64,000 bases of DNA. Origin: Physcomitrium patens (Eukaryota > Streptophyta > Bryopsida > Funariales > Funariaceae). Each line of letters opens with the position of its first letter. The first letter of the stretch is position 1. The DNA lies in assembly GCF_000002425.4 (NCBI RefSeq), contig NC_037272.1, positions 1,252,982 through 1,316,981 on the forward strand. The letters run 5' to 3'. The notes under the pieces were generated by a model. The model saw only the letters and a list, made by a program, of their open reading frames with translations, was not told where the DNA came from and ran no database searches. A program made the translations under genes and the position numbers. Shown here piece after piece: positions 51,301 through 64,000 of the stretch.

Positions 51301-53013
51301 TGGTTGCATAGCTCGGTCCATCGAAATGCGTCGTTGTTACCTGCCGAAGCCAACGATGCAGGCACCTGCAGCAGAACTTACAACATAGTTGTATGTAGTA
51401 ATATTACAGCCATTGGAGGGAGTGTTTCGAATCTCACCATACTCTAAAACAATTGAATAAGGGGTTTGGGGTAAAGCTCATAACATTTCAACCGATCGCA
51501 CCCCATAAGACTACGAAGGTGAACAAATTTGATAAGATTAAGTCGTCTCGCTGGCTGAAGTTGAAGCTAGACCAGTGGAGAAAAGTGATGCAAACTCGCA
51601 TGGGTTGCATCAAGAGTGGCTACGCACTTGTATGCAGTTCTAGTTTTGATGACGACTGAATTGGCTCAAAACATCGCAGCGCATGCGAGTTGTGCAGCTG
51701 ACAATAAACTTAAAATAGACATTTAAAACCTGAACTTTGCTCCACTTCTACCCATTAAATTCCGAAGCATGAGCTTCAGGTGAAATCTAGTTGCAATTAG
51801 AGAAAAGTCAGGGAGTGGGACTGGCCTGTTTTTTGTGGTCCAACCTTGGCTGATGTTCAAATAAGACAAAATTCCTACTTTCAGCGCCAAAATTTGCAGT
51901 ACCTTTCCAAGAAAAGGTCGAGTATTGAGCTGGACTGCACATGCAGCATGAATTTACTTTCGAATTCCTCTACTTCCTGTTATATCCGATTCTTCACGGA
52001 AGCGGCGTCTTAATGAAGCGATTTCATGATCTTGGATTTTCATAAAGTTGTTGAGAAAACCCTTTCCTCGAGATAATCACAACATAGTTGATCATGGAAC
52101 TCCATGAGTATGGTTACCTGCTGGTCCGCTAGATTTCCTCATCGAAGACTATCATGTCTTCTCACCACTCTGTCTGCATAATCTCACCGCTGATGAGGAA
52201 ATCGCACGGACTTCAAATGGACCTTCAACAACTGTGTTTTCGAAGCCCCTGCAAATCCTTCAGATTGCTCTTGGGACATTGAGGTCATGTGACATGGATA
52301 CGGTGAGTTGGCAAGCACCAAGTGCTCTATGTGCTTGACTCACTCACTGACACCATTGTCATCAATATGTAGTTTATGGCCCATAACTAGTCTGCATTTC
52401 GCAGACTGGCACCTCCTTCCAGAAACTAAATCTAAGATATATATTGCAAACAACCAGTATTTAACACATCACACTGACATTAAGTTACAGTGGCTCGTAA
52501 AGCAACGCATAAGCATGGCTGTGCATTGTTGGACTTTCATTATTGAACAGCTGAACGTGGGTCATGCGCTGAGCCGATGGTTATCTACCGTTCACTGTTT
52601 TAAGAATGTCGGAGATCCAGGGCATGCGAAATCTAACATCAAAGCTCCAAGTTTTCGGTACACTGAGAATACGATCAACCAGTGAACAGACAACCGCTTT
52701 CCTGATCAGCATCCACTGTTCCATAAGCTTGAAACCAATTTCGGAAACAAACTCATCGACATGTTCAGTTCATCACTACAAAATTCCCATATTCAAAAGG
52801 TTACCACTGTGTCGTACATATATATTTATTTGAAACGTAAGAGGTTGTACACCTTTGCTGATTGATGTATATGAAAAGGAGTTATAATTCATATATTGTA
52901 CTATACATACATAAGTGGTGTAATGGAAATATCATGTAAAGGAAATATCTTCAGTGAAAATAGTTGGTTTCCTTTTCGTAACCATAGTTGGTCTTGTACT
53001 TTTGAGGTTTTCT

Positions 53014-53044
<31 letters not shown>

Positions 53045-53250
53045 GTAATGTCTTCCTATAACAATCTCTACCTTTGTTCAGTCAATCAGCTCATGCCAGA
53101 TAGTTCTATCCGTCTTCTCGTTAGACCAATTTTCTTGCTTAAAAATAAAACTGCTTCATTAATTTCAAATAGTCAAAGAATAAGAGCCTACACTTAAATG
53201 TCAAAGAATCTTTATTTTTTCTAATAGACAAGAATATCACCATCTTCATC
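51301..53250. other. Intergenic region, nothing identified
   Basis: Moderately AT-rich. A + strand frame at 52308-52685 (about 125 codons) shows no recognisable domain. A poly-T tract lies at 53017-53044. Confidence 0.4.
53017..53044. repeat. Poly-T tract
   Basis: Twenty-eight consecutive T, shortly before the last GC-richer patch. Confidence 0.9.
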
Positions 53251-53459
53251 CATTTTGGTAAGCATAGTTTCTGAAATGGATGAAGGTAATACTTACAAAA
53301 TCATTAGAAACTTAGTGCGACCGTTAGGCCAGGTTGCTGTAGTCAGACATACGTCTAACATCCATTTGGATGGATATGTTGTCAGTATATATGCTATGAT
53401 CATAAGATTGTGCAACAATCAAGTGTCTATTGAAATCAGACAGCACATATCAAAGAAAA

Positions 53460-54400
53460 AAGGAGATCTAGATTTGAAATTTCGCGGCCGAGCGCTCTCT
53501 GAGCTGTTCAATGTGACCCTGCTCTTTTTCGAGTGAGAGGTTGTTGTTATGATGGGTGGCGTGTGCCGAGTGAGAAGTACCCATCCATCGATTATAGTCG
53601 TATTCGCTGAGGTGTTGGGCAGTGGCAGCGTAAATTTCCTGGGCTACAAGTGAGCCCCGGAAGTCGTGTGTCCTTCGTGTTGTATTAACTATTCGGGGTA
53701 GGTCGTCTTGAGTGTAAGGTGTCGGGTCCAATCTGCCTCGTATCTCCTTTTCCGTGGCCTCAATTAATTTTGTGCGTGGGGGAGTGCACTGGTGAGGGGG
53801 GAGCAATGACCACTTTGGGTGCAGTAACAGCCACAGTAGCATCGATCTCCCTACGAAGGTCTTCTCGTAGAAACTGGGCCGATCGAGGGCTCGACCGCCT
53901 TATGAGAACGTTAATTGGTAATTGAGGCCGCCGGATGCCAACTCTGTTGCGGAGTTCTTGTAGTTAAGGTATTTGTGGATTCCTCCGATGGTGAGGGCGA
54001 GGCGGTGGTGCTTTGTGGTGTATCCGGAAGGACGTGGATCTCAATTGGTGTTGAGTTCGAGACTGTTGGGCATGGAGGAGAGGTTCCAGCAGGCGGGGAG
54101 TCTCCAAGTCGTCAGGTAATTGGGCGATAATCTCTGCATTTGTCCGTTCGTGGTTGTTGAGGTCTTGCAAGACAGCTTGAGAAAGCTGGTCAATGGCCGA
54201 GTCCATGTTTTCATCAAAAGGGGTATGTGGTGGATTATCCATGTTCATGTGCATTGGTGGTGAGCTATGTGGACAATTGGGTAGCACAGTAGCTAAGTGC
54301 TGCAGTAGAAAGCTCGGTAGGAATAGGAATTTTCATCTGGGGAGGTTGTCAGATGCCATGGGAGCTGTTGTTGCAGCTTACGAATTTCCTACTATTATTT
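53460..54400. other. GC-richer patch at the edge of the desert, unassigned
   Basis: An abrupt 0.9-kb block of balanced composition between AT-rich sequences. Minus-strand frames at 53964-54287 and 53468-53842, and + strand frames at 53719-54130, are open. One minus-strand frame has a helical acidic stretch (AIDQLSQAVLQDLNNHE) followed by a Pro/His/Arg-rich tail. No family was recognised. A fragment of a transposable-element coding region or an orphan gene are both possible. Confidence 0.25.
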
Positions 54401-56679
54401 AATAGCTCTCTACTTTATAGCTACAAAATTAAATTTTTATTAGATTAATAGCAAACCAAAGACTTTTTGTTCAACCTTCTTTGCTAAAGAAAAATAGGCA
54501 ATATTCTTTTCTCAATCTCATATGTCTTGCATTATTCAGCATCCTCAAAATCTATATAAGATAATTTTTGTCATTGTAGGAACATAGAATAGACTAGAAT
54601 TATTGATGTTGTAATTAAGATTTAATTTTTTAATTTTTCATTAGGAACTTAATGCAATATTTATGTGTTAAATAAGCTATATAAATATATATATTTTTTA
54701 TTTTTTTATTGTACTCTTTTTCTAAATAACTGATCAATTTACAAAGAGGCAGTATTTTGTGCCCATTTGCAACTTGTACTTCCATAAAAGTAATATAGTC
54801 TCAATATAATTTTCTACCTTTTTTATATTATATTCCTTCAAAAAGCAGTTGTGACTCTATAAGTAATCTATAGAGTCAAATATGAGAGAGGCAATTAAAC
54901 CAAAGAGGATATATGAGTTTTGTCTATCTTGTTAGGAGCCTAGTCATATTATGATCCTACATTAATGCAATTGTGCCCACTCCATTTATATTGAGTTGAA
55001 TAATCTTTATAAAATATTATAAATCTCAGAAGATAAATATTTTTTTATAGTATGAATGGTAGTGCATAATATTTAAATAATTTTGTTAAGATTGAAAATC
55101 ATTGTAAATGGGTTACTATCAAATTTTCTTTTATTTTCTAAGTAGACTTTAAATATATAAGCATACTACATGATATCAAATGAAAAGAATCTTATCAAAT
55201 TATTATTTTTGTATGTTTAAAGAACATAAATAAGTAGTTATATCAAATGTTATAGAATTCTTTGTAAGATAAAGTCCTATAAAAAGTTTTTAAATGATCA
55301 AAGGATAAATATAGCAACTATATTTAAATATTTAAGGATTTTAGTTTGTTACATCATAAGTGTTTTATTTAATAGATTCTAATTTTGTAGAGATAGATAT
55401 TTTTTTGTTTTGAAAGTATTAAAAATTAGACCAATCATAATTTTTACTTGAATACATTGGCTAAAAATGTGTTGATATTTTTCATTTTTGTAGAAAATTT
55501 TGAGCAAATTTTTCTATTAGTTTTATTAATTTTAGCAAGATTTGTTTTAAACCATGATGAAGTAGATAATAGAAGCTAAGATGACATAGTGAACAATGTA
55601 CCTTGCTGAATTGAGTCGTGTGAAACTCTAATGTTGTAGTTTTTTATTTTGTTTATATTAATTAAAAATTCTTAATTATTATTAAAGAAAGGCTTTGAAA
55701 ATAATATACTTATAAAGAGACTAAGAGTTTAATTGTTAGTTTATTGCTAAGGATATTTTGAAGTCCATATAAGTACCAAAAAACCATCAATTATTCTAAT
55801 TAATACATAGATCTAATATAGCATAGAAGACTGTTATAATGTCAGTTGTTGAGAAAATGTTTTTCTTTGTACCCTCTAAAATGATTGAAAAGGCATGAAC
55901 ATACTCATTTATAATTAATTTTTCATTACAAAATTAAAAATTAAAAAATTTTAAATTTTAAAAGATGAGTTTTAAAATGTTAATTTGAAATATAAACTCA
56001 AGACCTATCTTAGAACAAAGAATAGATAATAAGCCATAGAAAAACATTGTTATAATCCACATTATATTGAGAATTTTGATAATAGAAAAATATTAATTGC
56101 AAGTTGTGTTTTTCTTCCAAAAATAATAGTTTTGTTACATTAATAATTTTAGAATGAAGCCATAGATTTTTGTTTCTTTAAAAGTAAAGTTAGAAGTAAT
56201 GCAATCAAATGTCTAAATAAAAATTAACTTGAAAAGAATAAAATATTGGTTAAAGTAATAAGACCAATATATAGCCTTGTATGATAGTAATATATTATAT
56301 ACAATATATTGGAATAGAAAAATATATATTTAGTTATTTTAATTAAACTACAAAAGAATAAATTATGTTTTTATTTAAAGTTCTATTGAGAATATTTCAT
56401 AAGTAGAATTAAAAAGTTCAATAAAATTAAAGTTACCAAGTATGTCTTTTTTTCTTCTTTAATATTGGAGTGATTAAATTCCTATCAATTAATTTTAAAA
56501 AATCAATTTGAAGACTCTTTTTTCTCAATAAAATTTTGAAAAGAAATTCAATCCAATTTAGACTATTTCTTAAAAGTTGTAGAAAAATATATTTGGTTCA
56601 ATTTAAAGATTATTGATTCTTGGTTTGAATTTTTTTCTCTTTGACTACATTAAAAATATATTTAAAGCTACTTTTCAAA

Positions 56680-56684
<5 letters not shown>

Positions 56685-56724
<40 letters not shown>
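56685..56724. repeat. (TA)n microsatellite
   Basis: TA repeat introduced by TGTGTG and ending in GTATA. Confidence 0.85.
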
Positions 56725-56726
<2 letters not shown>

Positions 56727-58127
56727 TACCTGTTTTATAAAAAAATTCTATTGGTCAAATTTATACAGTATTTTTCTTAGTTTTTGAGCTATGTTAGGAG
56801 TTAGTGCTTAATATATGTCTACATGCTCATTTTTTAGTTTTCTATAAGGCTCTTCAAGCATGGCTCCTCTTGCTTGTTTTTTCGCTTTTCTTTTTAATTT
56901 TTGTTTTACAAAAATATTTATTATTAAATTTTATTTTTAAATTTTTATTAGTAAAAAAATTTCAGAACAATCCCAAGTATTTTTTACAGAAGACATAACC
57001 TTATTCAAACACCATAGATTTAATTTGTAGGTAGAAGAGGGTCTATTAGAAAAGCTAAGTTGATGGTGATAGTGATGGTGAATGATTGATAGTGTGAAAG
57101 AATTGTGAATTTTAATTTAATACTGTAAAATATAAGAATGAACAAAGATTTAGAAAGTAGTGTGGAATATTTCTTATCTTTCCATGATCCTAATTCCACC
57201 TCTTTTTCTTTTTTTTTGTTTTAAGAGAATTTAATAAGATTTAAGTAAAAAAAATGAATGAATCATATCTATGTGTCATTTGAATTTTTTTTTGGTGTTG
57301 TGTTGTAACACAACATTTAAATAAAAAGGTAAATGTTAACTAAAATTTGTGAAAAAAAATTAAGAAAAAAAATGAAAAAAGGCTTTTTTATGAATTTATA
57401 GCTAATAGATTGAACATATTTAAATTTTTAATATTTTATAATGATTCTAATATTAAAAAATCTTCTATCTCTTTTAGAAGGCCATAATTAGATTAAAATA
57501 AGATAGGATAGGTAAAAATTCAGATAAATTGCCTCTAAGTCAAAGTTAAGAATAGATATTTATAATATTTAATACAAAAACGGTTTGATTGATACATAAG
57601 AGATAACCATTTGTGCAACAAAATCAAAACCAAACTTCAAAGTACAAATCAAGCATCTATAACAAATGGGGGTTCTTTTGCAAATTGAAGTGTAATATTA
57701 GGAAGTGGATTCTGAGAGGATTTTAGTTGTCTAAGATTTTTCAAGATTTTGGTTTCAATTTTTTTTATATTTTTATTATTAATAAAAGACTCAATTTTAA
57801 AAGAAATATAGAAAATTTTAGTTTTTAGGTGGATTTTTAAAAAACTAATTTAGATCTATGATTTTTACAAATAAGTGGATATATAAGCAAAAACCTTATT
57901 TTTAAAAAATATATATATTTTATAAAAATACAATTTAAAGATATTGGATTATTTATTCAGAAAAGTATAAAAACGAAAAAGCTAGTGTTAGCTTCTAATC
58001 TTTAGATATTTAAAGATTTAAAAATAGAATAAAGAAGAAATTTAATAGTTTAAAATAAGATCAGATTTTCAAGCCATTGCACCAAATTAGAACAAGATTC
58101 AACTCTTGTATCACTTTAAAAAAAAGA

Positions 58128-58187
58128 AACAAAACAAAACAAAACAAAAAAAAAACAAAAAACAAAAAACAAAACAAAACAAAACAA
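58128..58187. repeat. (AAAAC)n-type simple repeat
   Basis: Imperfect tandem AAAAC and AAAAAC units over about 60 bases in the desert. Confidence 0.8.
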
Positions 58188-61100
58188 AGTGCTTATCTAA
58201 AATTGGAGATTTTTTCACTTAAAGAAGACCTAGGACTTATTTTCATATCATTAGAAGATGTTTTGTAAAAAAATCAACATCTTAATTTAATTATTTCACC
58301 AAATTGTATTCTTTCTATAATTATTTTAGTTAGTATAAGGTGGATGTGTTATTCTCTTTAATTCATAGTCATGTTGGAATTTCTCAATTTAAGAGTTATA
58401 TTACATATAATCTATTTAGTTTGCAAAAAGAAAGGCTTTTGTATTAAACTAATTTATATTGAAAGCATAGAGATTGGATTGTAAAGTTTAAGTCTATTAG
58501 AGATTTTCTTTGGATTTTTTTTAAATTTATAAATTTCAAGAAGAAATTAAAAATTATTAATTGCTATTTGGTAATGATTTTGAAGTTAAAACTATTTATT
58601 AAAAGGAGGAATATAGATTGGTGCTTTTTTTACTATTCTTCCAAATATTTTTGGCAAAAAGATTAAAAACTTTTGCATATCTAACTTATAATTTAATTAA
58701 TAATTATTAATGTAATTTAGATTTGAATCTTATTTAGAATCTTTTGTCATAATAGAATCAAAAAAACTACTATGAATATATTTTATGAACTCAAGGACCT
58801 ATATCTTAAACTCTCTTATGGTTAGAGATAGTGGATCTTTATAAACATGTATGGATTAAAAGAGCTACGATTAAATACTCAATGTGGTTTTATGATGTGG
58901 TATAAATTAGAAATTTAAGACAAAATAAGCATGTAAGATATGTACAACCATAAAAATTAATACTAATAATGTAACATATTGGTACAAAAAAGAAATTTTG
59001 TAATTATTAGAGTATAAGATAGATAAGGTGATTAGTCATAGATACGGTAGGTATTGGTGCTTAGGCCTTTCTTACTAAAAATATAATATCTGTATAACAA
59101 AACAACAATATCTTTATTAGTATTTTTTGCTATAGTATAGACACTCATGGCATCATTAGATGGTAAATTAGTGGTTCAATGGATATCTAAAGCAAGTAGA
59201 TCCAATTATTATTTATATACTTGTTTATAGGATTAAAGGAGATTAGGATAATAGTGACTAAAATAAATTTAGAAATAGCCATAAATTTTTATATGTGGAA
59301 TACAATTAATGCAAGAACTTGCATCAAAGTATTGGATGGCCTTGATTGCAATTGTGTGTATAAATTGGTCTAGGTTGCATTAGAATTATTAATTTGAGTT
59401 GCTGTAAAAAAATATAAAATTTCATATTTAATTTCTTAAAATACTTGGATATAAATTCTTAGTTGAATATTTTGTTTTATTAAATTTGGTATAAATATCT
59501 ACTTAAAAAGTATCAGATTGAAATTTTCATAATATTTGTAAAAATAAAATAAAATAAAATAAAATACTATTATTTTTTATAATATTATACATAAAAAAAA
59601 ATAAAAAAAATAAAAAAAAACTAGACTAAATATACTAAGCACATGTATCAGTGCTTTAAAACATATAAGTATCCTATGCGTATCTCTTCAAGGTGACTCT
59701 TGTTCTAAGACTTTTATATACAATATCATGCTCCTATTTATTTGAGGTAGATAAATTATTTTATGATAAATTGAAGAGCTTTTTAATAATAAGGTTTTAA
59801 TTTTGAGCCACCTTTAATATTTCTTAGTTTTTTTGATTTGAAAAAAATTCTTTGAATGGGCTTTGTTGGTATATATGTCTAATAGAAGCATTGCTTAAAG
59901 GTGTTATTTTTATTCAATTAATTATATTTCTTTGTAAAAAGATAAAAATTTGGATAATTCTAAGCTCTTGAATTATTTTTCTAAAAGAAGAATTTTTTAA
60001 ACTGATTTTTCTACTAGTGTTGATGCAAAGGTGTATTGAATGTAGATCTATTATGTTTTTTGAGCTTCTTATGTAAGAATTGCTATGTGAAGTTTTGAAC
60101 CAATACAAAGTTGTTGGTATCTATTTTTTAATAAATTTATATAATTTTTTTGTCTATTGAGATTATAATTCACTTTGTATAAAAGAAACAAGTTATTTTT
60201 TAGTATATTAATTTTCAATAAGTTTTTGGAGTTCTTGAAACTTAGATTTGTTTTATTATCCAAACCAAGATAGTTACAGGTTTTATAGCTTGTATCTAGA
60301 TAATGTTTGCATTTAATAGGTATAAAGTTATAATTTATAAAAATGATATTTTTAAATTATAATTTACAAAAACTTTGTCTTAATTAATATTAATTCTTTG
60401 CTCAAAGATCTTTATACTACTAAATAATTTAATGTCTTTGTTAAATAGTTTGAAAACCATTGATGTAATCTAAGCTTCAATAATTTGCTAAAAAAATAAT
60501 AGATAATGATAATAATTTTTTTTAATTATTTTCTTTTAAAAAAAATCAAAACTAATTTTTAAAAATAAATAGTAATTATTTTATATAAAAATTATCCAAA
60601 TAATGTTGTATAATTAAATTTGTGAAAATATAATTATTAGATCAGGAATAGGATATTTACTAATAGAATTTAAAAACATAGGATAGTTTAGTAAAGTATG
60701 TGAGATTATGTAGAAAAAGATAGTTAAACCAAATAGAAGAAATTATAAAAAATAAAAAAATAGAAATTCCATTATATCAATAAAAACAATAAGAAGTTAA
60801 AATGGAAAATGAGTCCAAATTAGAGAATTATTTTAAAGTGAGTAGATACTAAGATATCAAATTAGATTTTGAAACAAAGAATTTAAGAAGATTGACTTGT
60901 AACAAGCAGCTTGCATTAATCAAAGGGCCCTATTCTAAGTAACAAGTAATCCAATCAAGAATGTACAACCATCTCAAGGAGTGGCTGAATTTATAAGCCA
61001 ATTTGATTATGACAACAAATACAGAGGAGATACAACCTATGTTCTACTTCTCTCCTTACATGTTTAAAACAAAAGATAATGGAATAGCTTGTTTTATCTA

Positions 61101-63147
61101 TCTTGTGTAAATTAAAAATAAAAATAAATAAAATAAAATAAAAATGATAGTACTTTGGAAGGCATAACTAAGCTAAACAACAAATTGTGGAAGCTTAGTA
61201 TGGAAAAATTATAGCATAGATCATAGTTGATTAGAAGAAAACTAATCAAGCAATTTGAATAGATAGAGATGAAAGAATCAATATAAAAGATGCTAAAGTA
61301 GTTGATTCAAGTGGCCTTGGGGAAGTTTAATCTAGTCAATCTAGATAATAATATTGAAAGGATAGAATTGCAAGAAGACTTAAAGGTGCAGGATGAAGTT
61401 AGGTTTAACAAATATTATGGTGGTTTTGAGACAAAAATATGGTGAACAAGTTGGTCTTAAAAGAAATACCTCTCAAGATAGAAAACACAATCTAAGGCAA
61501 CTTTAATATGTAGGATTTCTCTATGGTAATACATATGTATCAATTGAAGAATGAAAGAAATGTCTTACTACCAAAAAGTAAAAAAAATGATACCAAAGAT
61601 GGTTGCAATTTTCTCCCTCAAATTATTTAATACAAAAAAAAGATAAAAAATTAATGGAGTATGAGATGTATAACATCAAGTATTCAAATTTTTCATTTTT
61701 ATCTTCTATTTCAATCACATGAAACTAATCAATAAAATTTAAGTAATAATCTTAGCAAGAGCTATTATTAAGATACAAATTTTGAATTGGATAAAATTGT
61801 TTCTTGACTTGATTCTGCAATCTATAGCCAATAAAGATAAGAATTACATATTGATAATGTTTCCATATCTTTATCACTTATAATAAGCTAAGAATTTTCT
61901 CACTTCTTTAAAAAAGAATGGCATGGCAATTATTAAAAATTAATTTACATGAAGATAGAGGCAAAGATATTCAATTAAAAGATGAAGGAATTATGAGAAT
62001 AAAATTAACATAAAAGGTGGTGATGTAATTAAAAAAAGTAAAAAAAGATTCTATCTTATTATCAAAAATAGAGAAGTAGAGAAAGCAAACTAAATTTAGC
62101 TTACTAAGAATAATTCCAATTAATTTTATTAACACTATCTATGTCACCTTAGATTATCTTCAAGACATCTACTTTGAATTATTTGAGTTACAAACGAAGG
62201 TGAAAACCTTGATTAATATACTCAAAGATGTAACTTGAATCTTCAAATTATTAGTTAACGTAATAGAAAGCCTAGAGAAGATAAATATATTAGAAATACA
62301 TATAAAATCTTTGAAAGAAGAATTCTTGTAAGCAAGAGAAGAAATCTACTACTCTAATAATTAAGCCAACATGTAAGCCCTTTTTGGCCACCACACAAGT
62401 TTCTTAAGTTAAAGAGGTTAGTATTTTTTATATTGTCAAATTAAAGCTAATAACCAAGGCTCAATTTTAAGACCAAACTATGGATCAATTGAAATCTATG
62501 TCAGTAAATTACATAATTAAATTTGCTACCAACTTTGTGAAATAAGAAATTAAGGGATAAAAGGTCCTAAAGGAATTGGTAGAGGATGTGGTAAATTCCT
62601 TCCTCCTTCCTTCTTCAATTTTTTTTTAATAATGCAAAGCCACGAAAGAGTCCAAATTAGATCTTCAAAATGTCTTTTTTGAATGTAGAAGAAAATCCTA
62701 ATCCAACATATAGTAAGAATATAGAATTGGAGGCAAAACAAAAAAGAAAGAAGCATGAACCTCCACTTTGCCTTTGGACAATAATTTAATATTACTTGCA
62801 ATAGTACATGCCAAAAAGAATTGGCTTAGTAGCATGCCAATAATAAAGAGTTTCATCTCATTAAAGTCAAATTTCTTGACTTAGTTAAATAAAAGAATGT
62901 TGAATGAGATATTTATTGACATGAAGCATATTTTAATAGATGTGAAATCAATGTGGAAGTCAAAAGGAGACTATTAAGTAGAATTAAAAAGATCAAAAGA
63001 AATAGATTCCAACAAATGATAGAACAACTATAATTTAAGAATTAATATAGCTGGAATTAGTAATTATGATAGTAATACTACCAAATTAATAATTTATAGC
63101 TATTAATGACTTCAAGTAGAAATCTAAAAGTTTATGTGGTTTATGCA

Positions 63148-63187
63148 ATATATATATATATATATATATTTATTTATTTATTTATTA
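63148..63187. repeat. (TA)n followed by (TTTA)n
   Basis: A TA tract passes directly into several TTTA units. Confidence 0.85.
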
Positions 63188-64000
63188 AGGTGTGACATCT
63201 TAATAAGTATGAATTTGAAGATATGTGATTATGTAATTAAAGTCCATGTAATAGTGAAGAAGATCAATATTATGTATCCTACTTCATTCATTAATGAGCT
63301 TCACAATTTTTGATCAAACTTAATAGAGTGTAGTAGAGATTTGTGAGTTTTGAGAGATGAAAGAAGTCACTGTATGCTCACCTTATTGAAGCGATGACGT
63401 GATAGCTTGTGTGATTTGATCTAAAGAGAAGGAGTGCATATTCTTTTTCTATGGGATTGTAAAAATATTCTAGTATCTACTTAAAATTTTATTATAGAAT
63501 TTAGAAGAAAGACTCAAGTAAGGCACAAAAAACGAAGTTTTGAGAGAAAATTGAGTATAACAAAGATAGAAGGATATAGCAACCAAAAGATAGTTTATTA
63601 GTTATTAGAACCTAAGGTCCAAGTACAATGAATTGAAGCCAATTCAAGCTTGCTCTTCTTAATGAAATAGAGATTAAATAAATCCGTTGGTTGGAAATAA
63701 TAAGTGATATTGGTTTTTAATAATAAAATCTAAACTTACAAGAGTGTAGTTTGAAATTAGTAATAATTTGGATTGTAAATCTTTACAATTGAGGTTTGGT
63801 ATACCTAAAATTTTAAAAGGCATTACAATAAAGAGAGAAGGAAGAAAAATTATTGAAATAGAAGATTAAAATAAATATCTAATAATAAAAAATAAAAATA
63901 AAAAACTATTGTTATAATAAAAATAAAACTCACTTCAGTTAGAGATGGTAAAAACTTCCAACTTGGAAAAATTAATTATGACAAGAACAAAAAATTTATC

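Larger units (their letters stand above)
54401..64000. other. AT-rich desert with probable decayed transposon sequence
   Basis: About 9.6 kb of very AT-rich sequence without any gene-like frame. Parts keep a protein-like texture on the + strand, for example a zinc-knuckle-like spacing near 54915-54965 and a Leu/Glu/Lys-rich helical stretch near 62160-62360. That suggests old, heavily broken retroelement material like that at 32.6-40.2 kb. No family, ends or LTRs could be assigned. Confidence 0.4.

Noticed and set aside
52308-52685. 125-codon + strand frame
   Set aside because: Composition and texture look non-coding and there is no recognisable domain or splice context.

Overview
This window reads as nuclear DNA of a land plant. 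The plant families, short GT-AG introns and gene structure show that. A bryophyte, probably a moss, is my best guess from the compact multi-exon genes embedded in very AT-rich, transposon-littered deserts; this is inference and no lineage marker was found. There are no prokaryotic features, organelle genes, tRNA/rRNA genes or CRISPR arrays.

Layout: two compartments alternate. Gene islands of ordinary base composition lie at about 2.1-3.2, 4.1-17.3, 19.6-21.6, 24.7-31.9, 42.4-43.9, 45.4-52.9 and 53.3-54.4 kb. Extremely AT-rich deserts with (TA)n and poly-A/T tracts fill 0-2.1, 17.4-19.6, 21.6-24.7, 32.0-42.4, 44.0-45.2 and 54.4-64.0 kb. The 32.6-40.2 kb desert holds a badly decayed Ty3/gypsy LTR retrotransposon on the minus strand, identified by its integrase region.

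Supported host genes, with exon models checked for reading phase: (1) a plastid-type BASS-family sodium-coupled anion transporter (+, 5 coding exons, 494 aa); (2) a convergent single-exon nodulin-like/NFD4-type MFS transporter (-, 632 aa), with a decayed C-terminal fragment of a paralogue just upstream; (3) a PUX11-like UBX-domain protein (-, 9 coding exons, 567 aa); (4) a 115-aa secreted protein of unknown family (-); (5) an EHD-type EH-domain ATPase/GTPase of endocytic recycling (+, 15 coding exons, 547 aa); (6) a secreted cytokinin oxidase/dehydrogenase (+, 3 coding exons, 551 aa). The genes do not form a pathway or cluster.

I found no convincing new multi-gene system. The best leads are the cytokinin dehydrogenase that has Ser where the family carries its covalent-FAD histidine, an apparently non-canonical intron in the EHD gene, the orphan secreted protein, and several GC-richer islands without a recognisable gene.
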